From CAYTZH01 sp964442285 (GTDB lineage Bacteria > Myxococcota_A > UBA9160 > JAFDET01), in NCBI GenBank assembly GCA_964442285.1, contig CAYTZH010000048.1, forward strand, positions 1 to 32,184: a stretch of DNA of 32,184 nt. The letters run 5' to 3'. This document shows positions 23,230 to 31,237 of the stretch, in pieces (position 1 is the first letter of the stretch; every line of letters begins with the position of its first letter). The translations under genes and the position numbers were made by a program. The notes beneath the pieces are model-generated. The model was not told the DNA's origin, did no database searches, and saw only the letters and a list, made by a program, of their open reading frames with translations.

Positions 23230-24572
23230 GCGCCGTCAGCGCCGGCGAGCGGCCCCTGCGGATCTGCATGGTGGCCTACCGCGGCAACATGCGCTGCGGC
23301 GGCCAGGGGGTCTACCTCTGGTTCCTGGCCCGCGAGCTCGTCGCCCTGGGCCATCGCGTCGACGTGATCGTGGGCCCCCCCTATCCGGATCCGATGCCCT
23401 TCGCGGACGGCGTGGAGACGCTCCCGAACGAGCAGTTCTGGGCCAAGTGGTTCACCCGGGACTGGGCGACCTTCTTCCCGCGACCGCACCCCTGGAAGGT
23501 CCTCACGCCGCTGAACTTCTTCGAGCTGGCCGCCAGCCGCCTGGGCTTCCTGCCGGAGCCGATGGCCTTCAGCCTGCGCGCCTTCCACAGCCTGGCCCGA
23601 CGCCTGCGCCGGGGCGAGCGCTACGACCTGGTGCACGACGTCCAGTGCCTCGGCTGGGGCCTGCTCGGGCTGCGCGCCCTGGGGCTCCCCGTCGTCACCA
23701 CGATCCACCACCCGCTCTCGGTGGATCGACGCGCCTCCTTCGTCCGCGACGAGACCTTCCGCGACGCGGTCGGCACGGTCACCTTCCACCCCGTCGGCAT
23801 GCAGGCGGCGGTGGCCCGGCGCCTGGACGCGGTGCTGACCTCGTCGGACGCCAGCGCGGGCCTCATCCAGCGCGACTTCCGCGTGCCGCCCGCGCGGGTC
23901 CACAACGTCCAGAACGGGATCGACACCGCGCTGTTCCGGCCCGACCCGGACGTGGCGCGCTGCGACGACGAGGTGCTGTGCGTCGGGCGCGCCGGCGACC
24001 CCACCAAGGGCGTGCGCCCGCTGATCGAGGCCCTGGCCCGGCTTCCGCGCCCCGTCCGGCTCGTGCTCGTGGACGACGACCACCCCATGAACCCCGCCCG
24101 CCGCTGGGCTCGCGACGCCGGCTGTGCCGAGCGGCTGCACATCACCGGACGGATCCCCACCGAGGAGCTCGTGCGGCGCTACAACCGGGCCGCGCTCGTG
24201 GTCGTCCCCTCCCACTTCGAGGGCTTCGGCCTCCCCGCGGTGGAGGCCATGGCCTGCGGTACACCGGTGGTGGCCAGCGCCGCCGGGGCGTTGGCGGAGG
24301 TGGTGCGCGTGGGCGGCGGCGGCGTGCTGGTGCCCCCCGGCGACGTCGAGGCCCTGGCGAAGGAGATGGGCGCGCTGCTGGAGCAGCCCGAGCGGCGCCG
24401 GGCCCTCGGCCGGCGCGGCCGCGATCGCGTGGCCGCCCACTTCTCGTGGCGGCCCATCGCGGAGTCCACCGCGGCGGTCTACCGGACGGTGCTGGCGCGG
24501 CGCGGACAGCCCGCCAGCACGACCACGTCGGCCCAGGCCGGGAGCCGACGCGCGCCGGCGTCGAGCGCATGA
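23226..24572 (+). CDS. GT4-family glycosyltransferase (copy 2)
   Basis: A 448-residue GT4 enzyme, paralogue of the gene at 21288. It opens with ICMVAYRGNMRCGGQGVYLW, has TTIHHPLSVDRRASFVRDE, the donor region VGRAGDPTKGVRPLIEAL, and E-x7-E in HFEGFGLPAVEAMACGTP. The GTG at 23226 overlaps the methyltransferase stop (GTGA). The last 94 bases (a Ser-, Ala- and Gln-rich tail after VYRTVLARRG) run into the convergent methyltransferase gene. The tail is not conserved-looking, so either it is a real low-complexity extension or the gene has lost its original stop. Confidence 0.9.
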   Translation: MSAVSAGERPLRICMVAYRGNMRCGGQGVYLWFLARELVALGHRVDVIVGPPYPDPMPFADGVETLPNEQFWAKWFTRDWATFFPRPHPWKVLTPLNFFELAASRLGFLPEPMAFSLRAFHSLARRLRRGERYDLVHDVQCLGWGLLGLRALGLPVVTTIHHPLSVDRRASFVRDETFRDAVGTVTFHPVGMQAAVARRLDAVLTSSDASAGLIQRDFRVPPARVHNVQNGIDTALFRPDPDVARCDDEVLCVGRAGDPTKGVRPLIEALARLPRPVRLVLVDDDHPMNPARRWARDAGCAERLHITGRIPTEELVRRYNRAALVVVPSHFEGFGLPAVEAMACGTPVVASAAGALAEVVRVGGGGVLVPPGDVEALAKEMGALLEQPERRRALGRRGRDRVAAHFSWRPIAESTAAVYRTVLARRGQPASTTTSAQAGSRRAPASSA

Positions 24573-25288
24573 AGCGTCCAGCGGGCGGCCCGTTCGGGCA
24601 GGCGTCCGAGCAGCCCCGACCAGCCGGGAAAGCCCCAGCCGATGGAGATGCCCACCACCTCCTCGAGGACGAGCGCGCGCTCGGCCTGCGCGCGCATCAG
24701 CGCGAGGTCGTAGCGCGTGAAGTGATCGGTCGGGACGTCGTACATGCGGCGCCCCGGACGCACGGCGCGGCCCAGGGGACCCTCCGCCAGCTCGTCGAGG
24801 GTCCGGGCCAGACGGATCCCGATCGACTCGAAGTTCGCGATGGCGAGCACCACCCGCCCACCGGGCCGGGTCACCCGGGCCATCTCGGCGATCGCCCGCG
24901 CGGGCTCGTCGAAGTGGTCGATGGAGCCCTTGCAGAGCGCGGCGTCGAAGCTCCCGTCGGCGAAGGGCAGGCCCGACGACCAGGACTGGATCCAGACCGG
25001 CGCCCGCTGGGGGGCCGGGTCGGCGGCGGCCGCCTCCGCCTCGAGCATGCGCGCCAGCGCGAGCATTCGCGAGGAGGGCTCCACCCCGACCGCCGTGGCC
25101 CCCGCCGCCGCCAGCCGGATCGCGTCCGCCCCGAGGCCCGAAGCGACGTCCAGGACCCGGCGTCCGGGACCGCCCCGGGCCAGCGCGAGGGTGACGCCGG
25201 TCATGCGGTCGAAGAGGTAGCTGCTGTCGAGGCTCACCCCGGTCGGGATGACGTCTCGCATGTCCCGGTCGAGGTCGGCCACGCGCAT
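24479..25288 (-). CDS. class I SAM-dependent methyltransferase (copy 2)
   Basis: A 269-residue Rossmann-fold methyltransferase, more distant from the 22516 gene. Motif I is VLDVASGLGADAIRLAAAGA, motif II AVGVEPSSRM, then SGLPFADGSFDAALCKGSIDH and EMARVTRPGGRVVLAIANFE. The N-terminus FDRMTGVTLALARGG is typical of ubiE/arsenite-type class I enzymes. The C-terminal end GARRLPAWADVVVLAGCPRR looks conserved, which supports the stop at 24479 although it lies inside the opposite gene. The ATG at 25288 has no good ribosome-binding site. It is 66 bp downstream of the pilZ stop on the same strand, with terminator-like hairpins between. Its target is unknown. Confidence 0.85.
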   Translation of the reverse strand: MRVADLDRDMRDVIPTGVSLDSSYLFDRMTGVTLALARGGPGRRVLDVASGLGADAIRLAAAGATAVGVEPSSRMLALARMLEAEAAAADPAPQRAPVWIQSWSSGLPFADGSFDAALCKGSIDHFDEPARAIAEMARVTRPGGRVVLAIANFESIGIRLARTLDELAEGPLGRAVRPGRRMYDVPTDHFTRYDLALMRAQAERALVLEEVVGISIGWGFPGWSGLLGRLPERAARWTLHALDAGARRLPAWADVVVLAGCPRRASTVR

Positions 25289-25314
25289 GGCCGCACACGT
25301 TAGCCGGACGGCAG

Positions 25315-25349
25315 GCGGGGGCGAACCCCGCTCGAGGCGGGGAGCCTCG
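25315..25349 (-). terminator. two tandem hairpins downstream of the pilZ gene
   Basis: GCGGGG/CCCCGC (25315-25331, 5-base loop) is followed directly by CGAGGC/GCCTCG (25333-25349, 5-base loop). Both lie between the pilZ stop and the methyltransferase start on the minus strand. They probably attenuate or end the pilZ transcript, although the usual T-run is missing. Confidence 0.4.
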
Positions 25350-25354
25350 CAGCG

Positions 25355-25687
25355 CTAACCCCGCAGGTCTCCGCGGACGAAGCTCTCGACGAGCTCGCCG
25401 AGGCCCGGGTCGAGGTCGACGAAGCGCAGCCCCAGTCGACCCGTGGCGGGGTCGTGCCACACCACGACGCCCGAGAGCTCCAGGGGAAGACCGATGCCCG
25501 GCAGCGGAAACTCGCTGATGACCGCGGCGTCTCGGGGGAAGCCGTCGCTGCGGAGCTCCACCCCGAGGCCGCCGACCGAGAGGTCGAAGCACTCGGCCCG
25601 GCGCCTGACACCGTCCGACGTGATTTCGACCCAGCTCCGCAGCTCGGCTCTCGACGACTTGCGTCGGTCTTGCGACCCGTCCACCAC
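25355..25687 (-). CDS. single-domain PilZ protein, putative c-di-GMP receptor
   Basis: A protein of about 110 residues that is one PilZ domain. The c-di-GMP-binding marks are present: the N-terminal RxxxR (DRRKSSRAELR) and D-x-S-x-x-G (FDLSVGGLGVEL), with GVVVWHDPATGRLGLRFVDL closing the barrel. It has no output domain, so it probably acts by binding a partner, as in pilus or motility control. The start is unsure: tandem GTGs at 25687 and 25684 lie behind GGGGGG. A further GTG at 25717 gives 120 residues but has no ribosome-binding site. It is divergent from the coiled-coil membrane protein across about 196 bp. The pilB-like gene elsewhere in the window makes a pilus link attractive but unproven. 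Confidence 0.82.
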   Translation of the reverse strand: MVDGSQDRRKSSRAELRSWVEITSDGVRRRAECFDLSVGGLGVELRSDGFPRDAAVISEFPLPGIGLPLELSGVVVWHDPATGRLGLRFVDLDPGLGELVESFVRGDLRG

Positions 25688-25878
25688 CGTCCCCCCGGCG
25701 CCACCACGACGCCACACCGGAGTGCGAGAGCACGGAGGCGCGGAGTGCGTGACCCGAACCTCCAGAGGCAGTGCAAGATCTGTGCGACGATTCTGTGAAG
25801 GGGCCCGGGCGGCGCAAACCCGCGGGCGACGGGCCTGTTCGCCTGTCCAGCCGCCCGAGGCGGAGGTATCCTGCTAGG

Positions 25879-25897
25879 AACGAATGGCAAATTCGTT
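25879..25897 (+). other. start-codon hairpin of the coiled-coil membrane protein
   Basis: AACGAAT-GGCAA-ATTCGTT is a perfect 7 bp inverted repeat with a 5-base loop. The ATG (25884-25886) spans the end of the 5' arm and the first loop base, so the folded mRNA would hide part of the initiation site. It is unusually AT-rich for this genome. Confidence 0.55.
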
Positions 25898-27194
25898 ACC
25901 GCCGATGGGAAAATCTCTTCCGCAGGCCTCCGCGCCCACTCCGGATCGGCGGGAGCGGCCGGATCGTGCACGGTCGGGCTTCAGCGCCCTCGACCGGCTG
26001 GCCAGCTTCCGGATCACCTACGTCGCGATCGTGGCCTTCGTCTTCCTCTCGGTGTTCAGCGTCAAGGTCACCGAGCGGGCGCTCCAGGCCTGGTACGAGC
26101 TGCGAATCGCCGAGGCCGTCGACGTCGACTGGCGGCAGGGCCCGGTGACGGCGCAGATCCGCGAGCGCGTCGTCCGCCTGGTGCGCCGCTCGCCGTGGGT
26201 CGGATGGGGCGGCGTCCGGGTCGACGCCGTGGTGCTGGGCGCGGACGGCACGCCCATCTTCATGAGTGGGCTCGGAGCCCCGCCGCCCCCCCCCTTGTCG
26301 CCCGAGCAGGCCGCCCGGGAGGCCGATCGCGTGCTTCCGGTGAGCGCCACGGTGACGGTGGGCGTCCCCTACAACGCGCTGGTCGCCAACGCCTTCCTCG
26401 TGCTCTACGCGGGGATTCTCCTCCAGCTGCTCTACCTCTATCAACGTCGGGTCGCGCGTCACGAGGCCTCGATGCTGTCCGAGGCCGAGTCGGCCCGAGC
26501 GGATGCGGCCGGCCGGGCCGCCCGGATCGAGAGCGAGCTCGAGGAGATCCAGGATCGTCTCAGCGAGGTCTCGACCAGCGAGAGCGAGCATGCGCGCGAG
26601 ATCGACGGCCTGCGCCTGGAGCGCGCCTCGCTCCAGGAGAAGCTCGCCGCCCTCGCCGAGCGCGAGCGGGAGCTGATCGCGGGCCAGGCCGACGCGGCCT
26701 CGACCCTCGACGAGGAGCGGCAGGCCCTGGAGGATCTGCTGGACGAGGCCCTCGAGGACGTACGCCGCAAGGAGGAGGCGATCGACGGGCTCGAGAGCCG
26801 GCTCAAGCGCGCCTCCAAGGACGAGGCCTCCCGCAAGGGCCGGGCCGCCCGCGAGGCGGAGTGGCTGGGTCGCCGCCTGCGCACCCTGTACAAGAACCTG
26901 GAGCTCGACGACCGCGCCGTCGAGGACCTGGTGGGGCTCCGGGACGAGAGCATGAAGCTCCGCGCCGAGGAGGGCATCAAGCGCCTCTCCGACGACGTGG
27001 AGACCGCGGGCGCGCGGCGCAAGGTGGGCGGTCTGCCGCCGGGGCTGCCCGTCTTCGAGCTGGGCTTCGCCGGCAAGGGCCGGCTCTACTACACCACGGG
27101 CACGCAGCGGCGCCTGCGCATCCTGTGCGTCGGCGCCAAGAACACCCAGAAGACCGACCTCGAGTACTTGAGCCGGATCGTCACGCGGACCTGA
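25884..27194 (+). CDS. two-TM coiled-coil protein with RelE/HigB-like C-terminus
   Basis: A 436-residue protein of no recognised family as a whole. Layout: basic N-terminal tail (1-42), TM1 (about 44-62), a likely periplasmic segment of about 100 residues with a Pro-rich stretch (132-137), TM2 (about 164-186), a long cytoplasmic coiled coil rich in Glu, Arg and Ala (about 188-330), then a C-terminal domain (about 331-436). The C-terminus, VFELGFAGKGRLYYTTGTQR then LRILCVGAKNTQKTDLEYL, resembles the strand and tail pattern of RelE/HigB-type toxins. The TM-loop-TM-coiled-coil order is that of a membrane sensor with an output domain. The ATG at 25884 follows TAGGAA and lies in a hairpin. The 3' end overlaps the convergent receiver gene by 14 bp. 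Function unknown. Confidence 0.85.
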   Translation: MANSLPPMGKSLPQASAPTPDRRERPDRARSGFSALDRLASFRITYVAIVAFVFLSVFSVKVTERALQAWYELRIAEAVDVDWRQGPVTAQIRERVVRLVRRSPWVGWGGVRVDAVVLGADGTPIFMSGLGAPPPPPLSPEQAAREADRVLPVSATVTVGVPYNALVANAFLVLYAGILLQLLYLYQRRVARHEASMLSEAESARADAAGRAARIESELEEIQDRLSEVSTSESEHAREIDGLRLERASLQEKLAALAERERELIAGQADAASTLDEERQALEDLLDEALEDVRRKEEAIDGLESRLKRASKDEASRKGRAAREAEWLGRRLRTLYKNLELDDRAVEDLVGLRDESMKLRAEEGIKRLSDDVETAGARRKVGGLPPGLPVFELGFAGKGRLYYTTGTQRRLRILCVGAKNTQKTDLEYLSRIVTRT

Positions 27195-27558
27195 GCGCGG
27201 CGAGCTGCTCGCGCAGCACCGCCTTGAGCTCCCCGTCCTCCCAGGGCTTGGTCACCAGGGCGGCGACGCCGAGCCGCGCCAGCTCCGCCCGCGCCACCTC
27301 CTCGCTCCAGCCGGTGATCAGCACGCGACGCACGTGGGGCCAGCGCCGCACCACCTCGGCGAGCAGCGCCAGCCCGCTCATGCCGGGCATCTTGTGGTCC
27401 GTGAGCACCAGGTCGACCGGCTCGCGCTCGAGCAGGCGCAGGGCCGACGCCGCGTTCTCGGCCGTCAGCAGGCGGTAGCCCTCCCGGCGGAGGGTCCGCT
27501 TCAAGGCCGAGAGGATCCGGACCTCGTCGTCGACGATCAGCAGCGTGGCCGAGGTCAA
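27181..27558 (-). CDS. stand-alone receiver (CheY-like) protein
   Basis: A 125-residue response-regulator receiver without an output domain. LLIVDDEVRILSAL gives the acidic pair, LVLTDHKMPGMSG the phospho-acceptor aspartate, VLITGWS the switch Thr position, and LVTKPWEDGEL the conserved lysine. The TTG start at 27558 overlaps the histidine-kinase stop (TTGA), with GAGGG upstream, so it is co-translated with and probably phosphorylated by that kinase. It may be a diffusible output or a phosphate sink. Confidence 0.88.
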   Translation of the reverse strand: MTSATLLIVDDEVRILSALKRTLRREGYRLLTAENAASALRLLEREPVDLVLTDHKMPGMSGLALLAEVVRRWPHVRRVLITGWSEEVARAELARLGVAALVTKPWEDGELKAVLREQLAALRSA

Positions 27559-29549
27559 CGCGCGCCCTCGGCCAGCGGCAGCACCACCTCGAAGGTGGCG
27601 CCGGGGCCGTCCCGGTTGGAGGCCCGCAGGATCCCGCCGTGCTTGCGGACGATGCTGTAGGAGGTGGAGAGCCCGAGACCGGTCCCCACGCCCACCTCCT
27701 TCGTGGTGAAGAAGGGATCGAAGATCCGCTCGAGATCGCCCTCGGGGATGCCCGTCCCAGTGTCGCTCACGGCGACGACCAGCGAGTCGCCCCGGCACTC
27801 GGTGCGCAGCTCGATCTCCCCCACGTCGCCGCCCTCGCCGATCCGCTCCTGGATGGCCTGGTAGGCGTTCACCAGCAGGTTCATGAACACCTGCTTGAGC
27901 TGCATGGGGTGACAGCGGATCCGGGGCAGCTCGGCGTACTCCTTCCGGAGCACCACCGAGTGCTTCATCATGCTCCACACGATGTTGGCGGTGGAATCGA
28001 GACACTGGTTGAGGTCGGCGGGCACGCGCTCGTCGCTGTCTTGGCGCGAGAAGTCGCGCAGGTCGCGCACGATGTGGCGGATGCGCTCCGAGCCTTCCTG
28101 GGACTCGCGGATGGCCTTGGCGAAATCGTCGAGGACGTAGTCGACGTCCACCTCCGCGGCCTGATCGCCCAGGCGCGCCTCCGCCAGGCGCGCGGCCTCG
28201 GGATCGCCGTCCCGCACCGCCTCCCGCAGCCCCTCCACCCGCTTCCAGACCTCGCGGAGGTCCCCCAGGTACTCGCCCATCTGGAAGAGGTTCGCGTGGA
28301 TGAAGCCCATGGGATTGTTGATCTCGTGGGCGATGCCGGCCGCCAGCTCGCCGATCGACGCCAGCTTGGCCTTCTGCAGCACCTGCTGCTGCAGGAGCGT
28401 GATCTCGGTGAGGTCCTGGAAGATGGCGACGGCGCCGAGCGACGCGCCCTCCGCGTCCAGGAGCGGTGCGCAGGAGATCCCGATCGGGATCACGCGGCCG
28501 TCCGCCCGGGTGAGCAGCGTCTCGGCGCCGCGGTAGCGCCGGCCCTCCTTGAGGGTCCGCACGAGCAGGGCGCCCTCCGCGTGGCTCGCCTTGAACCAGC
28601 TCCAGATGGGACGGTCCCGCAGCCCGCCCGCCTCCACGCCGAGGATCTCCTCGGCGATCCGGTTCGCGAAGGTGACGCGGCCCTGGGGATCCACCACCAG
28701 GAGCGCGCTGTTCATGTTCTGGATGATGTTCTCGGTGTAGCGGCGCAGGCCGGCCATGCGCTTGGTGAGCGCCTCGCGCTCCGTCACGTCGGTGAGGACC
28801 AGCAGGACGCGGCCCTCGGCATCGAGTCGCTGCACGCGGACGTCGAAGCTGCGCGGCTCCCCGCCCGACGGCTCCCAGCGCGCCAGCCGCGGCGTGGGAT
28901 CGAGCCCCTGTCGGGCCTCGCCGACGCAGCGCTCGAGCTGCCCGGACTCGCGCACGGACCGCGGCAGGGTCTCGGAGAGCGGGCGCCCGAGAGCGACCTC
29001 CGACGACGCGCCCCAGATCCGGACGAAGGTGGGGTTGACCGTCACCACGCGGTTCTCGGCATCGAGCACGGCCAGGGCGGCCGGGATCTCGCTGACGATC
29101 GCCGCGTTGAGCTGCTCGAGCCAGGCGATCCGGCGCTCGGCACGGCTGCGCGCGCAGCGGTCCCGCCAGAGCCGCACCTGCTCGAGCACGACCTGGGTCA
29201 GCGTGTGGGACGCCTCCGGACCCAGCCGCACGCACTCGGCGGCGCCGTGCCGGAACCACGCGACGGCGTCCTCCTCGGCGTCGCCGGAGACGACGGCGAT
29301 CAGGGGCGGCCCCCCCGGCTCCAGGGCGTCCAGGAGCGGCGCGGCGACCGCGGGCGGACCCACGTCGACCACCAGCGCGTCGGCGCGGCGGGCCGCCCGG
29401 GCGCAGGCGTCGGGCGACGCCGCCTCGACGATCTCCACGTCGGGACCGAGACGCTCGAGGGTCTCCCGCAGGCGATGGACGTCCTCCCGGCGTCCCGTCG
29501 CCGACAACGCCCGCGGCAGCGCCAGCACGAGGCGTACGGGGCCCGTCAC
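27555..29549 (-). CDS. PAS-domain sensor histidine kinase with degenerate N-terminal receiver
   Basis: A 664-residue cytoplasmic kinase with no TM helix. Domains: a receiver-like fold (about 1-115) that lacks the N-terminal acidic pair (LVLALP instead of VVDD) and has Arg in place of the conserved Lys (ECVRLG); PAS1 (about 148-255); PAS2 (about 268-385); HisKA with His408 in ASIGELAAGIAHEINNPMGF, followed by a longer-than-usual helical insert (about 425-480); HATPase with SDTGTGIPEGD and GVGTGLGLSTSYS. The GTG start at 29549 has GGGAG upstream. It lies 127 bp after the NtrC-type gene and overlaps the receiver gene. The signal is probably an intracellular cue sensed by the PAS domains. Confidence 0.9.
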   Translation of the reverse strand: MTGPVRLVLALPRALSATGRREDVHRLRETLERLGPDVEIVEAASPDACARAARRADALVVDVGPPAVAAPLLDALEPGGPPLIAVVSGDAEEDAVAWFRHGAAECVRLGPEASHTLTQVVLEQVRLWRDRCARSRAERRIAWLEQLNAAIVSEIPAALAVLDAENRVVTVNPTFVRIWGASSEVALGRPLSETLPRSVRESGQLERCVGEARQGLDPTPRLARWEPSGGEPRSFDVRVQRLDAEGRVLLVLTDVTEREALTKRMAGLRRYTENIIQNMNSALLVVDPQGRVTFANRIAEEILGVEAGGLRDRPIWSWFKASHAEGALLVRTLKEGRRYRGAETLLTRADGRVIPIGISCAPLLDAEGASLGAVAIFQDLTEITLLQQQVLQKAKLASIGELAAGIAHEINNPMGFIHANLFQMGEYLGDLREVWKRVEGLREAVRDGDPEAARLAEARLGDQAAEVDVDYVLDDFAKAIRESQEGSERIRHIVRDLRDFSRQDSDERVPADLNQCLDSTANIVWSMMKHSVVLRKEYAELPRIRCHPMQLKQVFMNLLVNAYQAIQERIGEGGDVGEIELRTECRGDSLVVAVSDTGTGIPEGDLERIFDPFFTTKEVGVGTGLGLSTSYSIVRKHGGILRASNRDGPGATFEVVLPLAEGAR

Positions 29550-29570
29550 CGAGGGGCTCCCGTGGGGCGC

Positions 29571-29586
29571 GGCGCCGGTCGGCGCC
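29571..29586 (-). other. short GC hairpin upstream of the kinase gene
   Basis: GGCGCC-GGTC-GGCGCC is an inverted repeat (6 bp arms, 4-base loop) in the 127 bp gap between the NtrC-type gene and the kinase gene. It may reduce read-through into the kinase gene. I see no clear promoter in this gap. Confidence 0.35.
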
Positions 29587-29676
29587 CCGGTCCTTGGACG
29601 ACGGGCGGTAGCGGATGAGGGTGCAAGGGAACGTCTCCGCTGCGGGGGGCGAGGCGTCCGGGGGGCTGTTTCGAGG

Positions 29677-31098
29677 CTACCCGATCGCGGAGGGGTGACC
29701 AACCCTTCGACGCGGCGCGAGGCCGTGCTTGGCCAGCTTGCGGTAGAACGTGCTGCGTCCGATCTGCAGCCTGCGTGCCGCTTCGTTTGCATCGCCCGCG
29801 CTGGCCTCCAGGGCGCGCTCGAGCGCGCGGCGTTCGTAGGCCGCCAGCGACAGGGGCAGGTCGACCTCGGCTGCCCCCGCCCGCCCGCCCGCGGCGGGCC
29901 GCGCCGCCAGGTCTGCGACACGCAGCTGCGGACCGGGGGCCAGGGCCAGGGCGGACTCGATGGCGTTCTCGAGCTCGCGCACGTTGCCGGGCCACTCGGC
30001 ACAGATGAGGCGCTCCAGCGCCTCGTCCTCGATCCCGCTCACGGGCGCGTCCTCGCGCCGGTACTTCTGCAGGAAGTGCTGGACCAGCAGGGGGATGTCC
30101 TCGCGGCGCTCGCGCAGGGGCGGTACGCCGATCCGCACCACGTTGAGGCGGTAGAAGAGGTCGCTGCGGAACTGCTTCTCCGCCACCATCGCCTCCAGGT
30201 CGCGGTGGGTCGCCGCCACCACCCGGATGTCGACGGGCACCGTCTCCGCCGCGCCCACCGGGCGCAGCTCGCCCTCCTGGAGCACCCGCAGCAGCTTGGC
30301 CTGGACCGCCAGGGGGATCTCGCCGATCTCGTCCAGGAAGAGCGTGCCGCCGTGGGCCATCCGGAACAGGCCCGGGGCACCGGTGGCGCCCGTGAAGGCG
30401 CCGCGTCGGTTCCCGAACAGCTCGCTCTCGATGATGGTCTCGGGCAGGGCGCCGCAATCCACGGGGACGAACGGCCCCTCGCTTCGTGCGCTCACGCCGT
30501 GGATGGCCCGCGCCACCAGCTCCTTGCCGGTCCCGCTGTCGCCCTGCACGAGCACCCGGCTCTCGTTGTGGCGAAGGCTCTCGATGGTTCGCCGCAGGGC
30601 GCGCATGGGCGCGGACGATCCCACCAGCGCCGAGGCGCCGGTGCGACTCCGCAGCTCCTCTTCGAGGACGCGGTTCCGGAGCACCAGGCGCTGGCGCTCG
30701 AGGGCCTTGCTGACCGTGGTGTGCACGCGATGCACGTCGTCGAAGGGCTTCTCCAGGTAGTCGAAGGCGCCCCGGCGCATGCAGCCCACGGCGCTCTCGA
30801 CGCTGCCGTGCCCGGTCATCACCACGACCTCGACGTCGGGCCGCTCGCCCTTGACGCGCTCCAGGAGGTCGAGCCCGCTGGCGCCGCGCAGCCTGAGGTC
30901 GAGCAGGACCACCGCCAGGGTCGGATCGGCCAGCACGGGCTCCGCCTCGGCGGGGGACTCGGCCAGGACGACCCGGAGGCCGACGCCCTCCAGGATCCGG
31001 CGCAGGGATCGGAGCAGGTTCGGCTCGTCGTCGACGATCAGGGTGAGCGAGCCGGGATCGCCGCCGGGGGTCGTCTCGTCTCGGGGGTGGGACGCCAC
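29677..31098 (-). CDS. NtrC-family sigma-54-dependent response regulator
   Basis: A 473-residue enhancer-binding protein. The receiver (about 16-130) has TLIVDDEPNL and the acceptor Asp67 (VVLLDLRLRG). The AAA+ domain (about 148-385) has Walker A GDSGTGKE, the sigma-54 contact loop GAFTGA intact (NRRGAFTGATG), and GTLFLDEIGEI. The C-terminal Fis-type helix-turn-helix is ANEAARRLQIGRSTFYRKLA. The GTG start at 31098 has a weak ribosome-binding site. It is the first gene of the operon with the PAS kinase and the single receiver, so that kinase is its likely partner. It is divergent from a second regulator of the same type. Confidence 0.92.
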   Translation of the reverse strand: MASHPRDETTPGGDPGSLTLIVDDEPNLLRSLRRILEGVGLRVVLAESPAEAEPVLADPTLAVVLLDLRLRGASGLDLLERVKGERPDVEVVVMTGHGSVESAVGCMRRGAFDYLEKPFDDVHRVHTTVSKALERQRLVLRNRVLEEELRSRTGASALVGSSAPMRALRRTIESLRHNESRVLVQGDSGTGKELVARAIHGVSARSEGPFVPVDCGALPETIIESELFGNRRGAFTGATGAPGLFRMAHGGTLFLDEIGEIPLAVQAKLLRVLQEGELRPVGAAETVPVDIRVVAATHRDLEAMVAEKQFRSDLFYRLNVVRIGVPPLRERREDIPLLVQHFLQKYRREDAPVSGIEDEALERLICAEWPGNVRELENAIESALALAPGPQLRVADLAARPAAGGRAGAAEVDLPLSLAAYERRALERALEASAGDANEAARRLQIGRSTFYRKLAKHGLAPRRRVGHPSAIG

Positions 31099-31168
31099 GA
31101 GGCCGCTATCGGTCCCGTTCCCGGGACGCTTGAGCCGGAAACGGGGAATCCCCTGATGCGACGACGAC

Positions 31169-31198
31169 TTGAATGCCCGGCGCCGAATTGCCTAAGAT
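31169..31198 (+). promoter_or_regulatory. sigma-70-type promoter of the second NtrC-type regulator
   Basis: TTGAAT (31169-31174) and TAAGAT (31193-31198), each matching four of six consensus bases, are 18 bases apart in the 139 bp divergent gap. The expected transcription start is about 33 bases upstream of the coding start. Confidence 0.45.
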
Positions 31199-31237
31199 CT
31201 GGCTGCGCCCCCCTCCCCCTCGCGGAGGAGTTCGACC

